The notes under the pieces are model-generated. The model saw nothing but the letters and a program-made list of their open reading frames with translations, did no database searches and had not been told where the DNA came from. A program made the position numbers and the translations under genes. DNA of 64,000 nucleotides from Pseudomonas palleroniana. Its GTDB lineage: Bacteria; Pseudomonadota; Gammaproteobacteria; Pseudomonadales; Pseudomonadaceae. Location: NCBI RefSeq assembly GCF_003031675.1, contig NZ_PYWX01000072.1:26080-90079 (forward strand), in the 5' to 3' direction. Positions 17,436 to 26,477 of this stretch are shown piece after piece. How positions within the stretch are numbered: the stretch's first letter is position 1; the number at the start of each line of letters is the position of its first letter.

Positions 17436-17794
17436 TCAAGAAAGCCCTGACCACCGTCGCCCTGCTCGCATCGCTGCTGGGCGCCTCGGCCGCGTTTGCG
17501 CATGCCCACCTCAAGAGCTCGACGCCTGCGGCCGACAGCACCGTCGCGGCGCCTGCCGACCTGCGCCTGACGTTCAGCGAAGGCGTCGAAGCCGTCTTCA
17601 CCAAGGTGTCGCTGAGCAAGGACGGCACCGAAGTCGCGATCAAGGGCCTGGAAACCCCCGACGCCGATAAGAAGACCCTGGTCGTCACGCCTACCGCACC
17701 GCTGGCCGCCGGCAACTATCGAGTAGTGTGGAACGCGGTGTCGGTCGACACGCACAAGAGCAACGGCGAATACAGCTTCAAGGTCGGCCAATAA
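17429..17794 (+). CDS. copC: Periplasmic copper-binding protein CopC
   Basis: A 121-residue CopC/YobA-family protein. The signal peptide (about 1-24) ends at AFA, so the mature chain begins with His (HAHLKSSTP), the known Cu(II) ligand position. The Asp and second His of the Cu(II) site are seen in VSVDTHKSNGEYSF near the C-terminus. The Met-rich Cu(I) loop of plasmid PcoC is absent, fitting the Cu(II)-only chromosomal type. It delivers copper together with CopD, encoded three bases downstream. Confidence 0.88.
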   Translation: MLIKKALTTVALLASLLGASAAFAHAHLKSSTPAADSTVAAPADLRLTFSEGVEAVFTKVSLSKDGTEVAIKGLETPDADKKTLVVTPTAPLAAGNYRVVWNAVSVDTHKSNGEYSFKVGQ

Positions 17795-17797
17795 CCC

Positions 17798-18655
17798 ATG
17801 GCGACACTGCTGGTGCTGTGCCGCTTTGTGCACTTCATCGTCGTGCTGTTGATGTTCGGGGCCTGTGCCTTCAGGCCCTGGCTGTTAGGCACTGAACGGC
17901 AACCGGCACTTGACCGGCACCTGCTGCACATCACCCGCGTGCTCGCCGGCTTGGCGCTGTGCTCCGGCGTGGCCTGGTTGTTGTTGATCACCGCCAGCAT
18001 GGCCGGCAGTTGGAGCGCGGCGCTGCAACCGGCGACCGTGCAGTTGGTGCTGGGCAAAACCTTCTTTGGCCAGGTGTGGGCCTGGCATCTGTTGTTGAAC
18101 CTGCTGCTGGTGATCGCGCTGATCAAACCCTGGCCGGCCTTGCGCCTGCCGTTGATCAGCCTGCTGCTGGTCACGCTGGCACCGGTGGGCCATGGCGCCA
18201 TGCTCAATGGGTTGAGCGGGCAACTGCTGATCCTCAACCAGGTGGTACACCTGGTGTGCGTCGGCGCCTGGCTCGGTGGCTTATTGCTGCTGGTGTTGAT
18301 CCTGAGGCACCCGCGAGAGGATGCGCTGGCAACCATCCTCAAGCGTTTCAGCGGCGTGGGTTATGGCTTGGTCAGCGGGTTGCTGGTGACGGGGCTGATC
18401 AATGTGCGCGTGCTCACCGGGCAGCTATGGCCCACGCCGTTGTTCAATGGCTTTGCATTGATTCTGTTGATCAAGGTGCTGCTGGTGCTGGGCATGCTGG
18501 CGCTGGCGCTGCTGAACCGCCTGCGTATCGAACGCTGTGATGAACGCCTGGGCAGCTTGAAGGCCAGTGTGATGCTGGAGTGGTCACTGGGCGTAGCGGC
18601 GGTGGCGGCGGTGTCCCTGCTCGGCACGCTCCCGCCGATGCTCCTCGCCGACTGA
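17798..18655 (+). CDS. copD: Copper transport membrane protein CopD
   Basis: A 285-residue inner-membrane protein with about eight hydrophobic segments and conserved His residues within or near them (FVHFIVVL, GQVWAWHLLLN, PVGHGAML, VVHLVCVGAWLGG). This matches the CopD copper uptake family that works with CopC. It begins three bases after copC, so the two are co-translated. REP repeats follow. Confidence 0.88.
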   Translation: MATLLVLCRFVHFIVVLLMFGACAFRPWLLGTERQPALDRHLLHITRVLAGLALCSGVAWLLLITASMAGSWSAALQPATVQLVLGKTFFGQVWAWHLLLNLLLVIALIKPWPALRLPLISLLLVTLAPVGHGAMLNGLSGQLLILNQVVHLVCVGAWLGGLLLLVLILRHPREDALATILKRFSGVGYGLVSGLLVTGLINVRVLTGQLWPTPLFNGFALILLIKVLLVLGMLALALLNRLRIERCDERLGSLKASVMLEWSLGVAAVAAVSLLGTLPPMLLAD

Positions 18656-18707
18656 GCCCCAACTTCCGACCACCTCATCATACAACCCCCAGCACACAGA
18701 AAATCCC

Positions 18708-18799
18708 CTGTGGGAGGGGGCTTGCTCCCGATAGCGGTGTGTCATCCACCGCAAGCATCATTGATAGACCGCTATCGGGAGCAAGCCCCCTCCCACAGG
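18708..18799. repeat. REPIN after copD
   Basis: Two standard REP arms (18708-18734 and 18771-18799) in opposite orientation. The inner parts GATAGCGGTGTGTC and TGATAGACCGCTATC extend the pairing. It lies between copD and the uronate genes. Confidence 0.8.
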
Positions 18800-18877
18800 T
18801 CGGGTTGACAAGCTGGGGGGAGCGTAAGGATACTCGAGACAAGTCATACGACAACCTACAACAATAATGGAATCCAC

Positions 18878-19699
18878 ATGACCACAATCACCTCGCCCAC
18901 ACCCTTCAACCGCCTGCTGCTCACCGGCGCCGCCGGGGGCTTGGGCAAAGTCCTGCGTGAACGCCTGCGCCCCTATGCTCGGGTGTTGCGCCTGTCGGAC
19001 ATCGCCCCGATGGCCCCGGCCGCCGACGCGTCTGAAGAAGTGCAACCCTGTGACCTCGCCGACAAACACGCCGTGCACCAGTTGGTCGAAGGTGTCGACG
19101 CGATCCTGCATTTTGGCGGCGTGTCAGTGGAGCGCGCCTTTGAAGAGGTACTCGGCGCCAACATCTGCGGGACTTTCCACATCTACGAAGCCGCCCGCCG
19201 CCACGGCGTGAAGCGCGTGGTCTTCGCCAGTTCCAACCATGTGATCGGCTTCCACAAACAAGGCGAAATCCTCGACGCCCACTCCCCTCGCCGCCCGGAC
19301 AGCTACTACGGTCTGTCCAAATCCTACGGCGAAGACCTGGCCAGTTTTTACTTCGACCGTTACGGCATCGAGACCGTGAGCATCCGTATCGGCTCCTCGT
19401 TCCCCGAACCGCAAAACCGCCGGATGATGCACACCTGGCTGAGCTTCGACGACCTCACGCAACTGCTGGAACGTGCGCTCTACACCCCCAACGTCGGCCA
19501 TACCGTGGTGTACGGCATGTCGGCTAACCTCGACACCTGGTGGGACAACCGCTACGCCGTGCACCTGGGCTTTGTGCCCAAGGACAGTTCCGAAGTGTTC
19601 CGCGCCCAGGTCGAAACCCAGCCACCCATGGCTGAAAACGACCCGGCCAAGGTCTACCAAGGCGGTGCGTTTTGCGCGGCCGGCCCCTTCGGTGACTGA
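18878..19699 (+). CDS. udh: Uronate dehydrogenase
   Basis: A 273-residue short-chain/extended dehydrogenase oxidising D-galacturonate or D-glucuronate with NAD+ to the aldarolactone. The nucleotide-binding motif TGAAGGLGK is near residue 16 and the catalytic YxxxK is in SYYGLSKSYGEDLA. The segments VFASSNHVIGFHKQ and RIGSSFPEPQNRRMM are characteristic of Pseudomonas Udh, which I recognise closely. The lactonase gene follows after three bases and would open the product. Confidence 0.9.
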   Translation: MTTITSPTPFNRLLLTGAAGGLGKVLRERLRPYARVLRLSDIAPMAPAADASEEVQPCDLADKHAVHQLVEGVDAILHFGGVSVERAFEEVLGANICGTFHIYEAARRHGVKRVVFASSNHVIGFHKQGEILDAHSPRRPDSYYGLSKSYGEDLASFYFDRYGIETVSIRIGSSFPEPQNRRMMHTWLSFDDLTQLLERALYTPNVGHTVVYGMSANLDTWWDNRYAVHLGFVPKDSSEVFRAQVETQPPMAENDPAKVYQGGAFCAAGPFGD

Positions 19700-19702
19700 A
19701 CC

Positions 19703-20590
19703 ATGCCCGCTGAATTGATCGTCGACGCCCGCAACACCGTGGGCGAATGCCCAGTCTGGGTACCCGAGGAACAGGCGCTGTATTGGGTCGATATTCCCAA
19801 CGGCGGCCTGCAACGCTGGAGCGCCGCCACCGGCCACCTCGCGGCCTGGAAAGCCCCGCAAATGCTTGCCTGCATCGCACGTAGCGACGCCGGCAACTGG
19901 GTTGCCGGCATGCAAACCGGGTTTTTCCAACTCACCCCGCACAACGACGGCAGCCTCGACACCACCCCCTTGGCGACCGTCGACCACCCGCGCGCGGACA
20001 TGCGCCTGAACGACGGTCGCTGTGATCGCCAGGGCCGCTTCTGGGCCGGCAGCATGGTCTTGGACATGGGCCTTGGGGCCGCCGAGGGCACTCTTTATCG
20101 CTTCGCCGCAGGTGCAACGCCGCAGGCTCAGCTAAGCGGGTTTATCACCCTCAACGGCCTGGCCTTCAGCCCCGATGGGCGCACGATGTATGTCTCGGAC
20201 TCGCATCCGTCGGTGCAGCAGGTCTGGGCGTTCGATTACGATCTGGAGAGCGGCACACCGTCCAATCGCCGTGTGTTCATCGACATGCACGCGCACCCCG
20301 GCCGCCCCGACGGCGCGGCCGTCGATGCCGACGGCTGCTATTGGATCTGCGCCAACGACGCAGGCTTGGTCCACCGTTTCACCCCCGAGGGCCGCCTCGA
20401 CCGCTCGCTCAGCGTGCCGGTGAAAAAACCCAGCATGTGCGCGTTCGGCGGCAGTCGCCTGGACACCTTGTTCGTCACCTCGATTCGGGACGACCACAGC
20501 GAGCAGTCCCTGGCTGGCGGCGTGTTCGCCCTCAACCCCGGTGCCCAGGGGTTACCCGAACCTACGTTTGCGTGTCGCAAGCCTGGGTGA
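19703..20590 (+). CDS. SMP-30/gluconolactonase-family lactonase
   Basis: A 295-residue beta-propeller lactonase. Metal-site motifs of the SMP-30/regucalcin family are visible: the Glu in NTVGECPVW near residue 15, the Asn in DMRLNDGRCDRQGRFW, the Asn in ITLNGLAFSPDGRTMY, and the Asp in SDSHP. Adjacent to udh, it most likely hydrolyses galactaro- or glucarolactone to the aldarate. Transport and aldarate dehydratase genes are not in the window, so the pathway is incomplete here. Confidence 0.87.
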   Translation: MPAELIVDARNTVGECPVWVPEEQALYWVDIPNGGLQRWSAATGHLAAWKAPQMLACIARSDAGNWVAGMQTGFFQLTPHNDGSLDTTPLATVDHPRADMRLNDGRCDRQGRFWAGSMVLDMGLGAAEGTLYRFAAGATPQAQLSGFITLNGLAFSPDGRTMYVSDSHPSVQQVWAFDYDLESGTPSNRRVFIDMHAHPGRPDGAAVDADGCYWICANDAGLVHRFTPEGRLDRSLSVPVKKPSMCAFGGSRLDTLFVTSIRDDHSEQSLAGGVFALNPGAQGLPEPTFACRKPG

Positions 20591-20617
20591 CGCTGGTACC
20601 TGTTGAACGGCGTGGTC

Positions 20618-21763
20618 TCAAGGCGGGCTGTTTTTCAAGCGCCCCGCGGTGTCGATACTGACGACCACCGACAACCCCGGCCGCAGCCGCTCGCTCTCGG
20701 CCTGGTCGGGGTCGACCGTAATCCGCACCGGCACGCGCTGGGCGATCTTGACGAAGTTGCCGGTGGCGTTATCGGCCTGCAACAGGCTGAACTCCGAACC
20801 GGTCGCCGGGGAAATATGCTGCACCGTGCCATGAAACTTGCGGTGGTTCAGCGCATCCACGGTGAAGGTTACCGGCTGGCCGACCTGCACGTTGTCCATC
20901 TGGGTTTCTTTCATATTGGCGATCACCCACAACTGCGGGGGCACCAGGGCCATCAACTGCGCGCCGGAATTGACATAGGCCCCAAGGCGCACGCCAATCT
21001 GCCCCAACTGGCCGTCACGCGGTGCGGTGATGCGGGTGTTGGACAGGTCGATGCGCGCCAGTTCCACCGCCGCCTCGGCACTGGCCACGGCGGCCTCCAG
21101 CGAACCGCGATTGACGATCACGGTTTGCAGATCCTGCCGGGCAATTTCCAGGCTGGCCTGGGCTTGGGCCACCGAGGCGATCGTCTGCGCGTTCGCCGCA
21201 CGGGTCACGTCCAGCTCGCGCTTGGACACGGAACCGTCGCCGATCAGCTCTTCATTGCGGCGCAGGTCGGCAAGGCTCTTGCGCGACTGCGCCTGGCTAT
21301 CGGCCAACGCGGCCTGGCGCAGCTTGATGGTGGCTTCGGCGCTGTTGCGCTGCTGCACTACATTGGCCAACGCGGCTTTCTGTACCGCCAGTTGGGCCAG
21401 TGCCTGGTCGAGGCGTTGCTTGTAGATGCGGTCGTCCAGGCGCACCAGCAGGTCGCCGGCTTTCACGTACTGGAAGTCCTGCACCGGCACCTCAAACACA
21501 TAACCGCTCAGTTGCGGGCCGATGATCGTCACCTGGCCGCGTACCAGCGCATTTTCAGTGGTCTCCACGGCGCTGCTGAACGGCGGCAATTGCCAGGCAT
21601 ACAACACGATCAACACACCGACGATGGCAATCGCGGCAAAGCCCAGCGAAGAGACGATGCGCACCCGCAACGAGCGCGGTTCGGTAATGGTCGAGCCCGG
21701 TGGGGTGCTGCCTTCCGGGGTCGAGGCAATGGCGTTGGTGGTCGTAGTTGTCGATTCGGTCAT
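20618..21763 (-). CDS. HlyD/EmrA-type secretion adaptor
   Basis: A 381-residue periplasmic adaptor: a Thr/Ser/Pro-rich N-terminus, one membrane anchor (about 36-58), a first lipoyl half (GPQLSGYVFEVPVQDFQYVKAGDLLVRLD), a helical region rich in Ala and Gln (about 115-210), and a second lipoyl half (NTRITAPRDGQLGQ). It partners the MFS pump whose stop overlaps its start by four bases (ATGA). No outer-membrane factor is encoded alongside, so a TolC/OprM-type protein from elsewhere would be needed. Confidence 0.88.
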   Translation of the reverse strand: MTESTTTTTNAIASTPEGSTPPGSTITEPRSLRVRIVSSLGFAAIAIVGVLIVLYAWQLPPFSSAVETTENALVRGQVTIIGPQLSGYVFEVPVQDFQYVKAGDLLVRLDDRIYKQRLDQALAQLAVQKAALANVVQQRNSAEATIKLRQAALADSQAQSRKSLADLRRNEELIGDGSVSKRELDVTRAANAQTIASVAQAQASLEIARQDLQTVIVNRGSLEAAVASAEAAVELARIDLSNTRITAPRDGQLGQIGVRLGAYVNSGAQLMALVPPQLWVIANMKETQMDNVQVGQPVTFTVDALNHRKFHGTVQHISPATGSEFSLLQADNATGNFVKIAQRVPVRITVDPDQAESERLRPGLSVVVSIDTAGRLKNSPP

Positions 21764-23406
21764 GAAGAAACGCCGCTAGGTTGAACGGGAGGAGTGGCTG
21801 CTCGGGTGGTACTCATCAGCCATAGGCTGCGCAAAAAGATCCAGGTCATGGTCAGTATCGCGATGATCGCGATCAGCATGAAGACATCGTTGTAAGCCAT
21901 TACGTTCGCCTCCCGGGTCGCGGCCGTGGCGAGGCTGCGGATGCCCATCAGGTTACGCAATTCCGGGTCGGCGACGATACCGCCATAGGCCGAACCGCCG
22001 CTCTGTACCCGTGCGGCCACGCGGGGGTCGAGCAAGGTCAAGTGCTCGACGATCATGCTTGAATGATACTTTTCGCGCACGATCTGGAAGGTGCCGAGCA
22101 ACGCCGCGCCGATCAGGCCGCCGAGGTTCTGGCAAATGCCGAACATCACCGAAAAACTCACCAGGTTGCGCGGGTTGGTCAGCACGTTCTTCGTGCCCAG
22201 CACCATGGTCGGCCCCAGGAAGAACGTACCGCCAAAGCCCAGCAGGAACTGACTGATATACAGGTTCTGCGGCCGGGTCAGGTTGCTGGAAAAACTGTCC
22301 ATCACCGACCCCGTGGCCATCAGCGCCAGGGAAATCACCAGGGGCATCAACAGGTGCGCGGGGTTGATGGTCAACGCGCTGACCACCAGCCCGGCGATCG
22401 CGCCGGCCAGCATGACCACGTACAGCGTGTGCATCTGTTGGTAGCTCATGTTCAACATCTGCATGAACCCCACCGCGCCGGTGGACTGCTCGGACAGCAC
22501 CATGCGAATCAGGATCACCGCCAGCGCCAGGCGAATCATGGTGCCGCTGCCCAGCCAGCGGGTCATCAGCATCGGGTTGGCGCGGTTATGTTCGATGGCC
22601 AGGCCAGCCATGATCAGTATCAGCGAGGCGGCCGAGGCGATGCCGATCCACGGCGCTTCCAGCCACCAGTCGATACGGCCCAGGGACAACACCGCGCACA
22701 GCAGCGCCACGCCGCTGGCGAGGATGGCGAAGGTGAGGAAGTCGAGTTTTTCAAAGGTCTTGAAACGGTCGCCCGGCGGCAGCTTGAGCAGGAACACACA
22801 ACCCAGGCAGATCAGCGCCAAGCCCAGCTCGAACAGGTACAGGCCGCGCCACTCGGCAATCTGCAGCAAGTCTTCGGAGAACAGTCGCGCCAGCGGCAAG
22901 GCCAGCTGCGCGGTGCCCAACCCCAGGACCAGGGCTTTGAGGCGCCACTTGGCCGGGAATGCCTGGATCATGTAGTACAACCCCAGGGAACTCAGCGCCG
23001 CACCCACCATGCCGTGCGCCGCCCGCACCGCAATGGCCGAACTGAGGTCGTTGACGAACAAGTGGCCGAAGGTCACCAGCGCATATAGCACCAGGAACAC
23101 TTCGGTAAACGCGCGCAGGCCGAACTGCTGGCGGAACTTCACCAGGAGCAGGTTCATGCACACGTTGGTCATCACATAGGCGGCGGGCAGCCAGGCCATT
23201 TCGGCGGTGGTCGCCCCCAATGCGCCTTGCAGGTATTGCAGGTTGGCGATGACCAGGGCATTCCCCAGCCCCCCGGTGATCGCCACCAGCACGCCCACCA
23301 GCGCGAACAGCCAGCGTTTGTGGGTGGGGTGCAGCGGCGTCGACGGCGAACCGGGCAGGCTCGGGCGCTCGTGGGGTTCCCAGGTGTGGGGAGTGTATTT
23401 GTCCAT
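21760..23406 (-). CDS. MFS drug exporter, DHA2 (EmrB-like) family
   Basis: A 548-residue permease with about 14 predicted membrane segments, the DHA2 arrangement, and the early motif NLQYLQGALGATTAEMAWLPAAY typical of EmrB relatives. The C-terminal periplasmic loop between the last two helices is long (HLTLLDPRVAARVQSGG and following), also usual in this group. It is first in a two-gene unit with the HlyD adaptor. No regulator is adjacent; substrate unknown. Confidence 0.88.
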   Translation of the reverse strand: MDKYTPHTWEPHERPSLPGSPSTPLHPTHKRWLFALVGVLVAITGGLGNALVIANLQYLQGALGATTAEMAWLPAAYVMTNVCMNLLLVKFRQQFGLRAFTEVFLVLYALVTFGHLFVNDLSSAIAVRAAHGMVGAALSSLGLYYMIQAFPAKWRLKALVLGLGTAQLALPLARLFSEDLLQIAEWRGLYLFELGLALICLGCVFLLKLPPGDRFKTFEKLDFLTFAILASGVALLCAVLSLGRIDWWLEAPWIGIASAASLILIMAGLAIEHNRANPMLMTRWLGSGTMIRLALAVILIRMVLSEQSTGAVGFMQMLNMSYQQMHTLYVVMLAGAIAGLVVSALTINPAHLLMPLVISLALMATGSVMDSFSSNLTRPQNLYISQFLLGFGGTFFLGPTMVLGTKNVLTNPRNLVSFSVMFGICQNLGGLIGAALLGTFQIVREKYHSSMIVEHLTLLDPRVAARVQSGGSAYGGIVADPELRNLMGIRSLATAATREANVMAYNDVFMLIAIIAILTMTWIFLRSLWLMSTTRAATPPVQPSGVSS

Positions 23407-23550
23407 TCGATGACCTAGATGAACCGACGGGGCCGGTCGGTAAAAGCACGACTCAGGGATAGTAAACCTGAGAGCCGCTCATCTTGCCATCTTGGGGTGG
23501 GGTTCACGTCAGTCTGTGGCTGCTCGGATGCCTCTAAAGCGCACTCCTGA

Positions 23551-25029
23551 TCAGATCCAGCCCAGCCAACTCCAGTAAGTCGCCGCAAATACCAGCATCA
23601 ACCCATACCCCACCAGCGTCACCCAGACCCCGACCTTGGCAAATTGCCTGGCCGTAAACGTCGCCGTGCCCAGGCACACCATGTTCTGCGGCGCATTGAT
23701 CGGCAGGATAAACCCATAGCTCATCACAAACCCCAGCAGCATGGTCATCCCCAACCGGTTGAACTCCCCCGGCAAGGTCTGCAACACCGCAATCAGGATC
23801 GGCAGCAACGCCGAGGTCAGGGCCGTGGCGCTGGCGAAGCCCAGATGGATCAGGATCAGGAACGCGCCAAGAATCGCAAACACGCCCAACGGCCCCACCT
23901 GATCCAGCCCGGTGTGCGCCACCACCTGCGAACCCAGCCATTGCCCGGCGTGGGTGGTCAGCAGCGCCGTGCCCAGGCTGATGCCCACGCCGAACACAAT
24001 CACCGTGCCCCACGGAATGCGCGATTGCACATCCTTCCAGGTCATCACGCCCAGGCCCGGCAACAGCAGGCATACCAGCCCGGCGTAAGTGGTCGAGGTG
24101 GTGTCGAAATTGTGCAGGCGCCCTTCCGTGGCCCAAGCCAACAACAGCAATACCGACACGGCGAGCAAGCGTTTCTGCGGGCCGCTCATGGGGCCGATGT
24201 CCAGCAGCGACTGCGCCACCGCTTCTTTACCGCCGGGGATGCTGTCGGTTTCCGGCGGCAGCAACTTGAGCACCAGAAACAACAACACGGCCGACATAAT
24301 CAGCGCCCACGGCGCGCCGGCGATCAGCCAGTCGATCCACGACACGCGCTGGCCGAGCATCTTGTCCATGAAGCCGACGCTCAGCAGGTTCTGCGCCGCG
24401 GCGGTCTGGATACCGACGTTCCAGATGCTGGTGCCCTGGGCCACCACGATCATGATACCGGCGGCGATGTTCGAGCGTTTATCGACGCCAAAGGCGGCGA
24501 TCACCCCCATCATGATCGGCACCACACAGGCACTGCGCGCCGTGGCGCTGGGCACCACCAGGCTGAGCAGGATCGTCACGGCAATCGCGCCGAGCAGGAT
24601 GCGCCGGGTAGTGGTGCCGACGCGGCTCAGGGTCACCAAGGCAATGCGCCGGTCCAGGCCGGTGTGGGTCATCGCCGCCGCAATGAACAACGCGCCCGCC
24701 ACCAGCGCCAGCGCGGGGTTGGAGAAGCCGGTCAGCGCCATGCTGATGGCCGGGCTGGAGCCGATCAGTTGCGTCGGGTCTTGCAGCGAGGGTGCGGTGC
24801 CGAGCAAAAACGCCATGAGCGAGGTGATCATGATCGCGCTGGCTTCATAGGACACCGCTTCGCTGATCCACACCACCACGGCAAACGCGAGGATCGCCAG
24901 CATGCGCTGCCCAGCCACGGGCAGGTCGGCCGGCAGCGGCAACCACAGCACGCCGACCATCACCAGTACGGCGACCATCAGGCCCAGGGGTAACTTGAAG
25001 GATGCAGCGCTTGTAGCAGGGGCGTTCAT
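23551..25029 (-). CDS. DASS (SLC13) family anion/dicarboxylate transporter
   Basis: A 492-residue transporter with about 11-12 hydrophobic segments. DASS features include WISEAVSYEASAIMITSLMAFLLG, SATARSACVVPIMMGV (a substrate/sodium loop of SNT type, here SAT), and a C-terminal INAPQNMVCLGTATFTARQFAKVG, which mirrors the usual SxP/T signature. It probably moves a di- or tricarboxylate or sulfate with sodium. The start at 25029 follows CGGAG; an upstream in-frame Met at 25065 has no good ribosome site. It lies just downstream of the ercS-like kinase but about 75 bases away, so linkage is uncertain. Confidence 0.82.
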   Translation of the reverse strand: MNAPATSAASFKLPLGLMVAVLVMVGVLWLPLPADLPVAGQRMLAILAFAVVVWISEAVSYEASAIMITSLMAFLLGTAPSLQDPTQLIGSSPAISMALTGFSNPALALVAGALFIAAAMTHTGLDRRIALVTLSRVGTTTRRILLGAIAVTILLSLVVPSATARSACVVPIMMGVIAAFGVDKRSNIAAGIMIVVAQGTSIWNVGIQTAAAQNLLSVGFMDKMLGQRVSWIDWLIAGAPWALIMSAVLLFLVLKLLPPETDSIPGGKEAVAQSLLDIGPMSGPQKRLLAVSVLLLLAWATEGRLHNFDTTSTTYAGLVCLLLPGLGVMTWKDVQSRIPWGTVIVFGVGISLGTALLTTHAGQWLGSQVVAHTGLDQVGPLGVFAILGAFLILIHLGFASATALTSALLPILIAVLQTLPGEFNRLGMTMLLGFVMSYGFILPINAPQNMVCLGTATFTARQFAKVGVWVTLVGYGLMLVFAATYWSWLGWI

Positions 25030-25106
25030 GGACGGCTCCGGGCCTCTGGATCGGGCCTGGAGCATGAGGCAAAGCGTCGCGTGGCGTGTTGACAGGTATC
25101 AACACC

Positions 25107-26477
25107 CTAGGCCAATAACTGGCTCAACACTGCGCGCAACTTGCCCGGTTTGACCGGCTTGTTCAGCAACGGCGCATCCAGCCGGCGCAACGCGCGGCGG
25201 CATTGGTCGGTGCGGTCGGCGGTAATGATCACCGCCGCAATCTTCTGCCCGAAATGCTCGCGCAGGTGCTTGACCACCTCGCACCCCAGCACCCCATGGT
25301 CCAGGTGGTAGTCCGCCAGGATCAGCTCCGGCGCCCGGCCCTGCAACGCCAGCAATGCGCCCGCCTGATCGGTGGCGGTCAGCACTTCGCAGCCCCATTG
25401 GCCGAGCAATGCACGCATGCTGTCGAGGATGCTCACTTCGTTGTCGATCACCAGTAAACGCCGCCCCGGCAGCGGGTTGCCGGTCGTCGCTTGCACCGGC
25501 AGTTGGCTGATTGCCGCAGGCATCTCGGCGCTCATCGGCACCTCAATGCTGAACATCGAACCGCGCCCCGGCCAGGACCGCACCGCCACCGGGTGGCCGA
25601 GGATTTCGGCGATCCGCTCGACAATCGCCAGGCCCAGCCCGACGCCCTTGCGGTCCGCCGCACGGCCGACGTCGAGCTGGTTGAACTCCAGGAAGATCGC
25701 CTCCAGCCGGTCCGCCGCAATACCACGCCCGGTATCCCAGACCTCGAGGCGCAGGCGATCGCCCCGGCGGCGTGCGCCGAGCAGGATGCACCCCTCATCG
25801 GTATAGCGGCAGGCATTACTCAGGAAGTTACGCAAGATGCGCGTCAACAACCGCAAGTCGCTGCGGATCGCATAGCGGCCGGTGTGCACCCGCAGGTTCA
25901 ACCCCGACGCCTGGGCCACCGACTGAAACTCCGAAACCAGCGGCGCAAATAGCTCATCGAGCCGATACACGGCCATGTCCGGCTTGACCGCCGCCTGGTC
26001 CAGGCGCGAGATATCGAGCAAGTCCGTCAGCAGGTCCTCGGCACCTTCCAGCGCCTGGTGCGTACGTTCCACCAGCACCTGCTCGACGCTGGGCAACTGC
26101 CGTTCGCGCAAGGTGGCGATCAACAAACGGGCGGCATTCAGTGGCTGCAACAGGTCATGGCTGGCGGCGGCGAGGTATTTGTCCTTGCTGCGGTTGGCGG
26201 CTTCGGCGGCGTCGCGAGCGTCGCGCAGGTCCTGTTCGATCCGTTCGCGCTGGGCGATCTGCTGTTGCAGGTTGTGGTTGGCTTCCAGCAGCTCATCGGT
26301 ACGTGCGGCGACCCGCTGTTCCAGCTCGTCGTTGAGACGGATGTAGCGCTTGCGTTCGGCCTCCAGCTCATCCAGGCGTGCGGTGAGCTCCGGGTAATGG
26401 CTCTTGCGCGCCGACTGGTCGCCAAGGCCCAGCAACCCGGCGAGGGCGCGCTGCTGGTCGTCAGAGAGCTTCGCCAT
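25107..26477 (-). CDS. Hybrid histidine kinase, ErcS'-like (PQQ alcohol region)
   Basis: A 456-residue cytoplasmic hybrid kinase with no membrane segment. It has an N-terminal coiled coil (about 30-95), a phosphoacceptor H-box AAASHDLLQPLNAARLL, and an ATPase with NFLSNACRYT, DTGRGI and GVGLGLAIVERIA. A C-terminal receiver domain carries the Asp in LILADYHLDHG and the Lys in LLNKPVKPGKL. The H-box is nearly the same as in the larger kinase at 40257-42203. The start at 26477 overlaps the 3' end of the ercA-like gene by 17 bases, so the two are translationally coupled, as in the P. aeruginosa ercA region. It likely feeds ethanol/alcohol sensing to the NarL-type regulator at 39399. Confidence 0.87.
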   Translation of the reverse strand: MAKLSDDQQRALAGLLGLGDQSARKSHYPELTARLDELEAERKRYIRLNDELEQRVAARTDELLEANHNLQQQIAQRERIEQDLRDARDAAEAANRSKDKYLAAASHDLLQPLNAARLLIATLRERQLPSVEQVLVERTHQALEGAEDLLTDLLDISRLDQAAVKPDMAVYRLDELFAPLVSEFQSVAQASGLNLRVHTGRYAIRSDLRLLTRILRNFLSNACRYTDEGCILLGARRRGDRLRLEVWDTGRGIAADRLEAIFLEFNQLDVGRAADRKGVGLGLAIVERIAEILGHPVAVRSWPGRGSMFSIEVPMSAEMPAAISQLPVQATTGNPLPGRRLLVIDNEVSILDSMRALLGQWGCEVLTATDQAGALLALQGRAPELILADYHLDHGVLGCEVVKHLREHFGQKIAAVIITADRTDQCRRALRRLDAPLLNKPVKPGKLRAVLSQLLA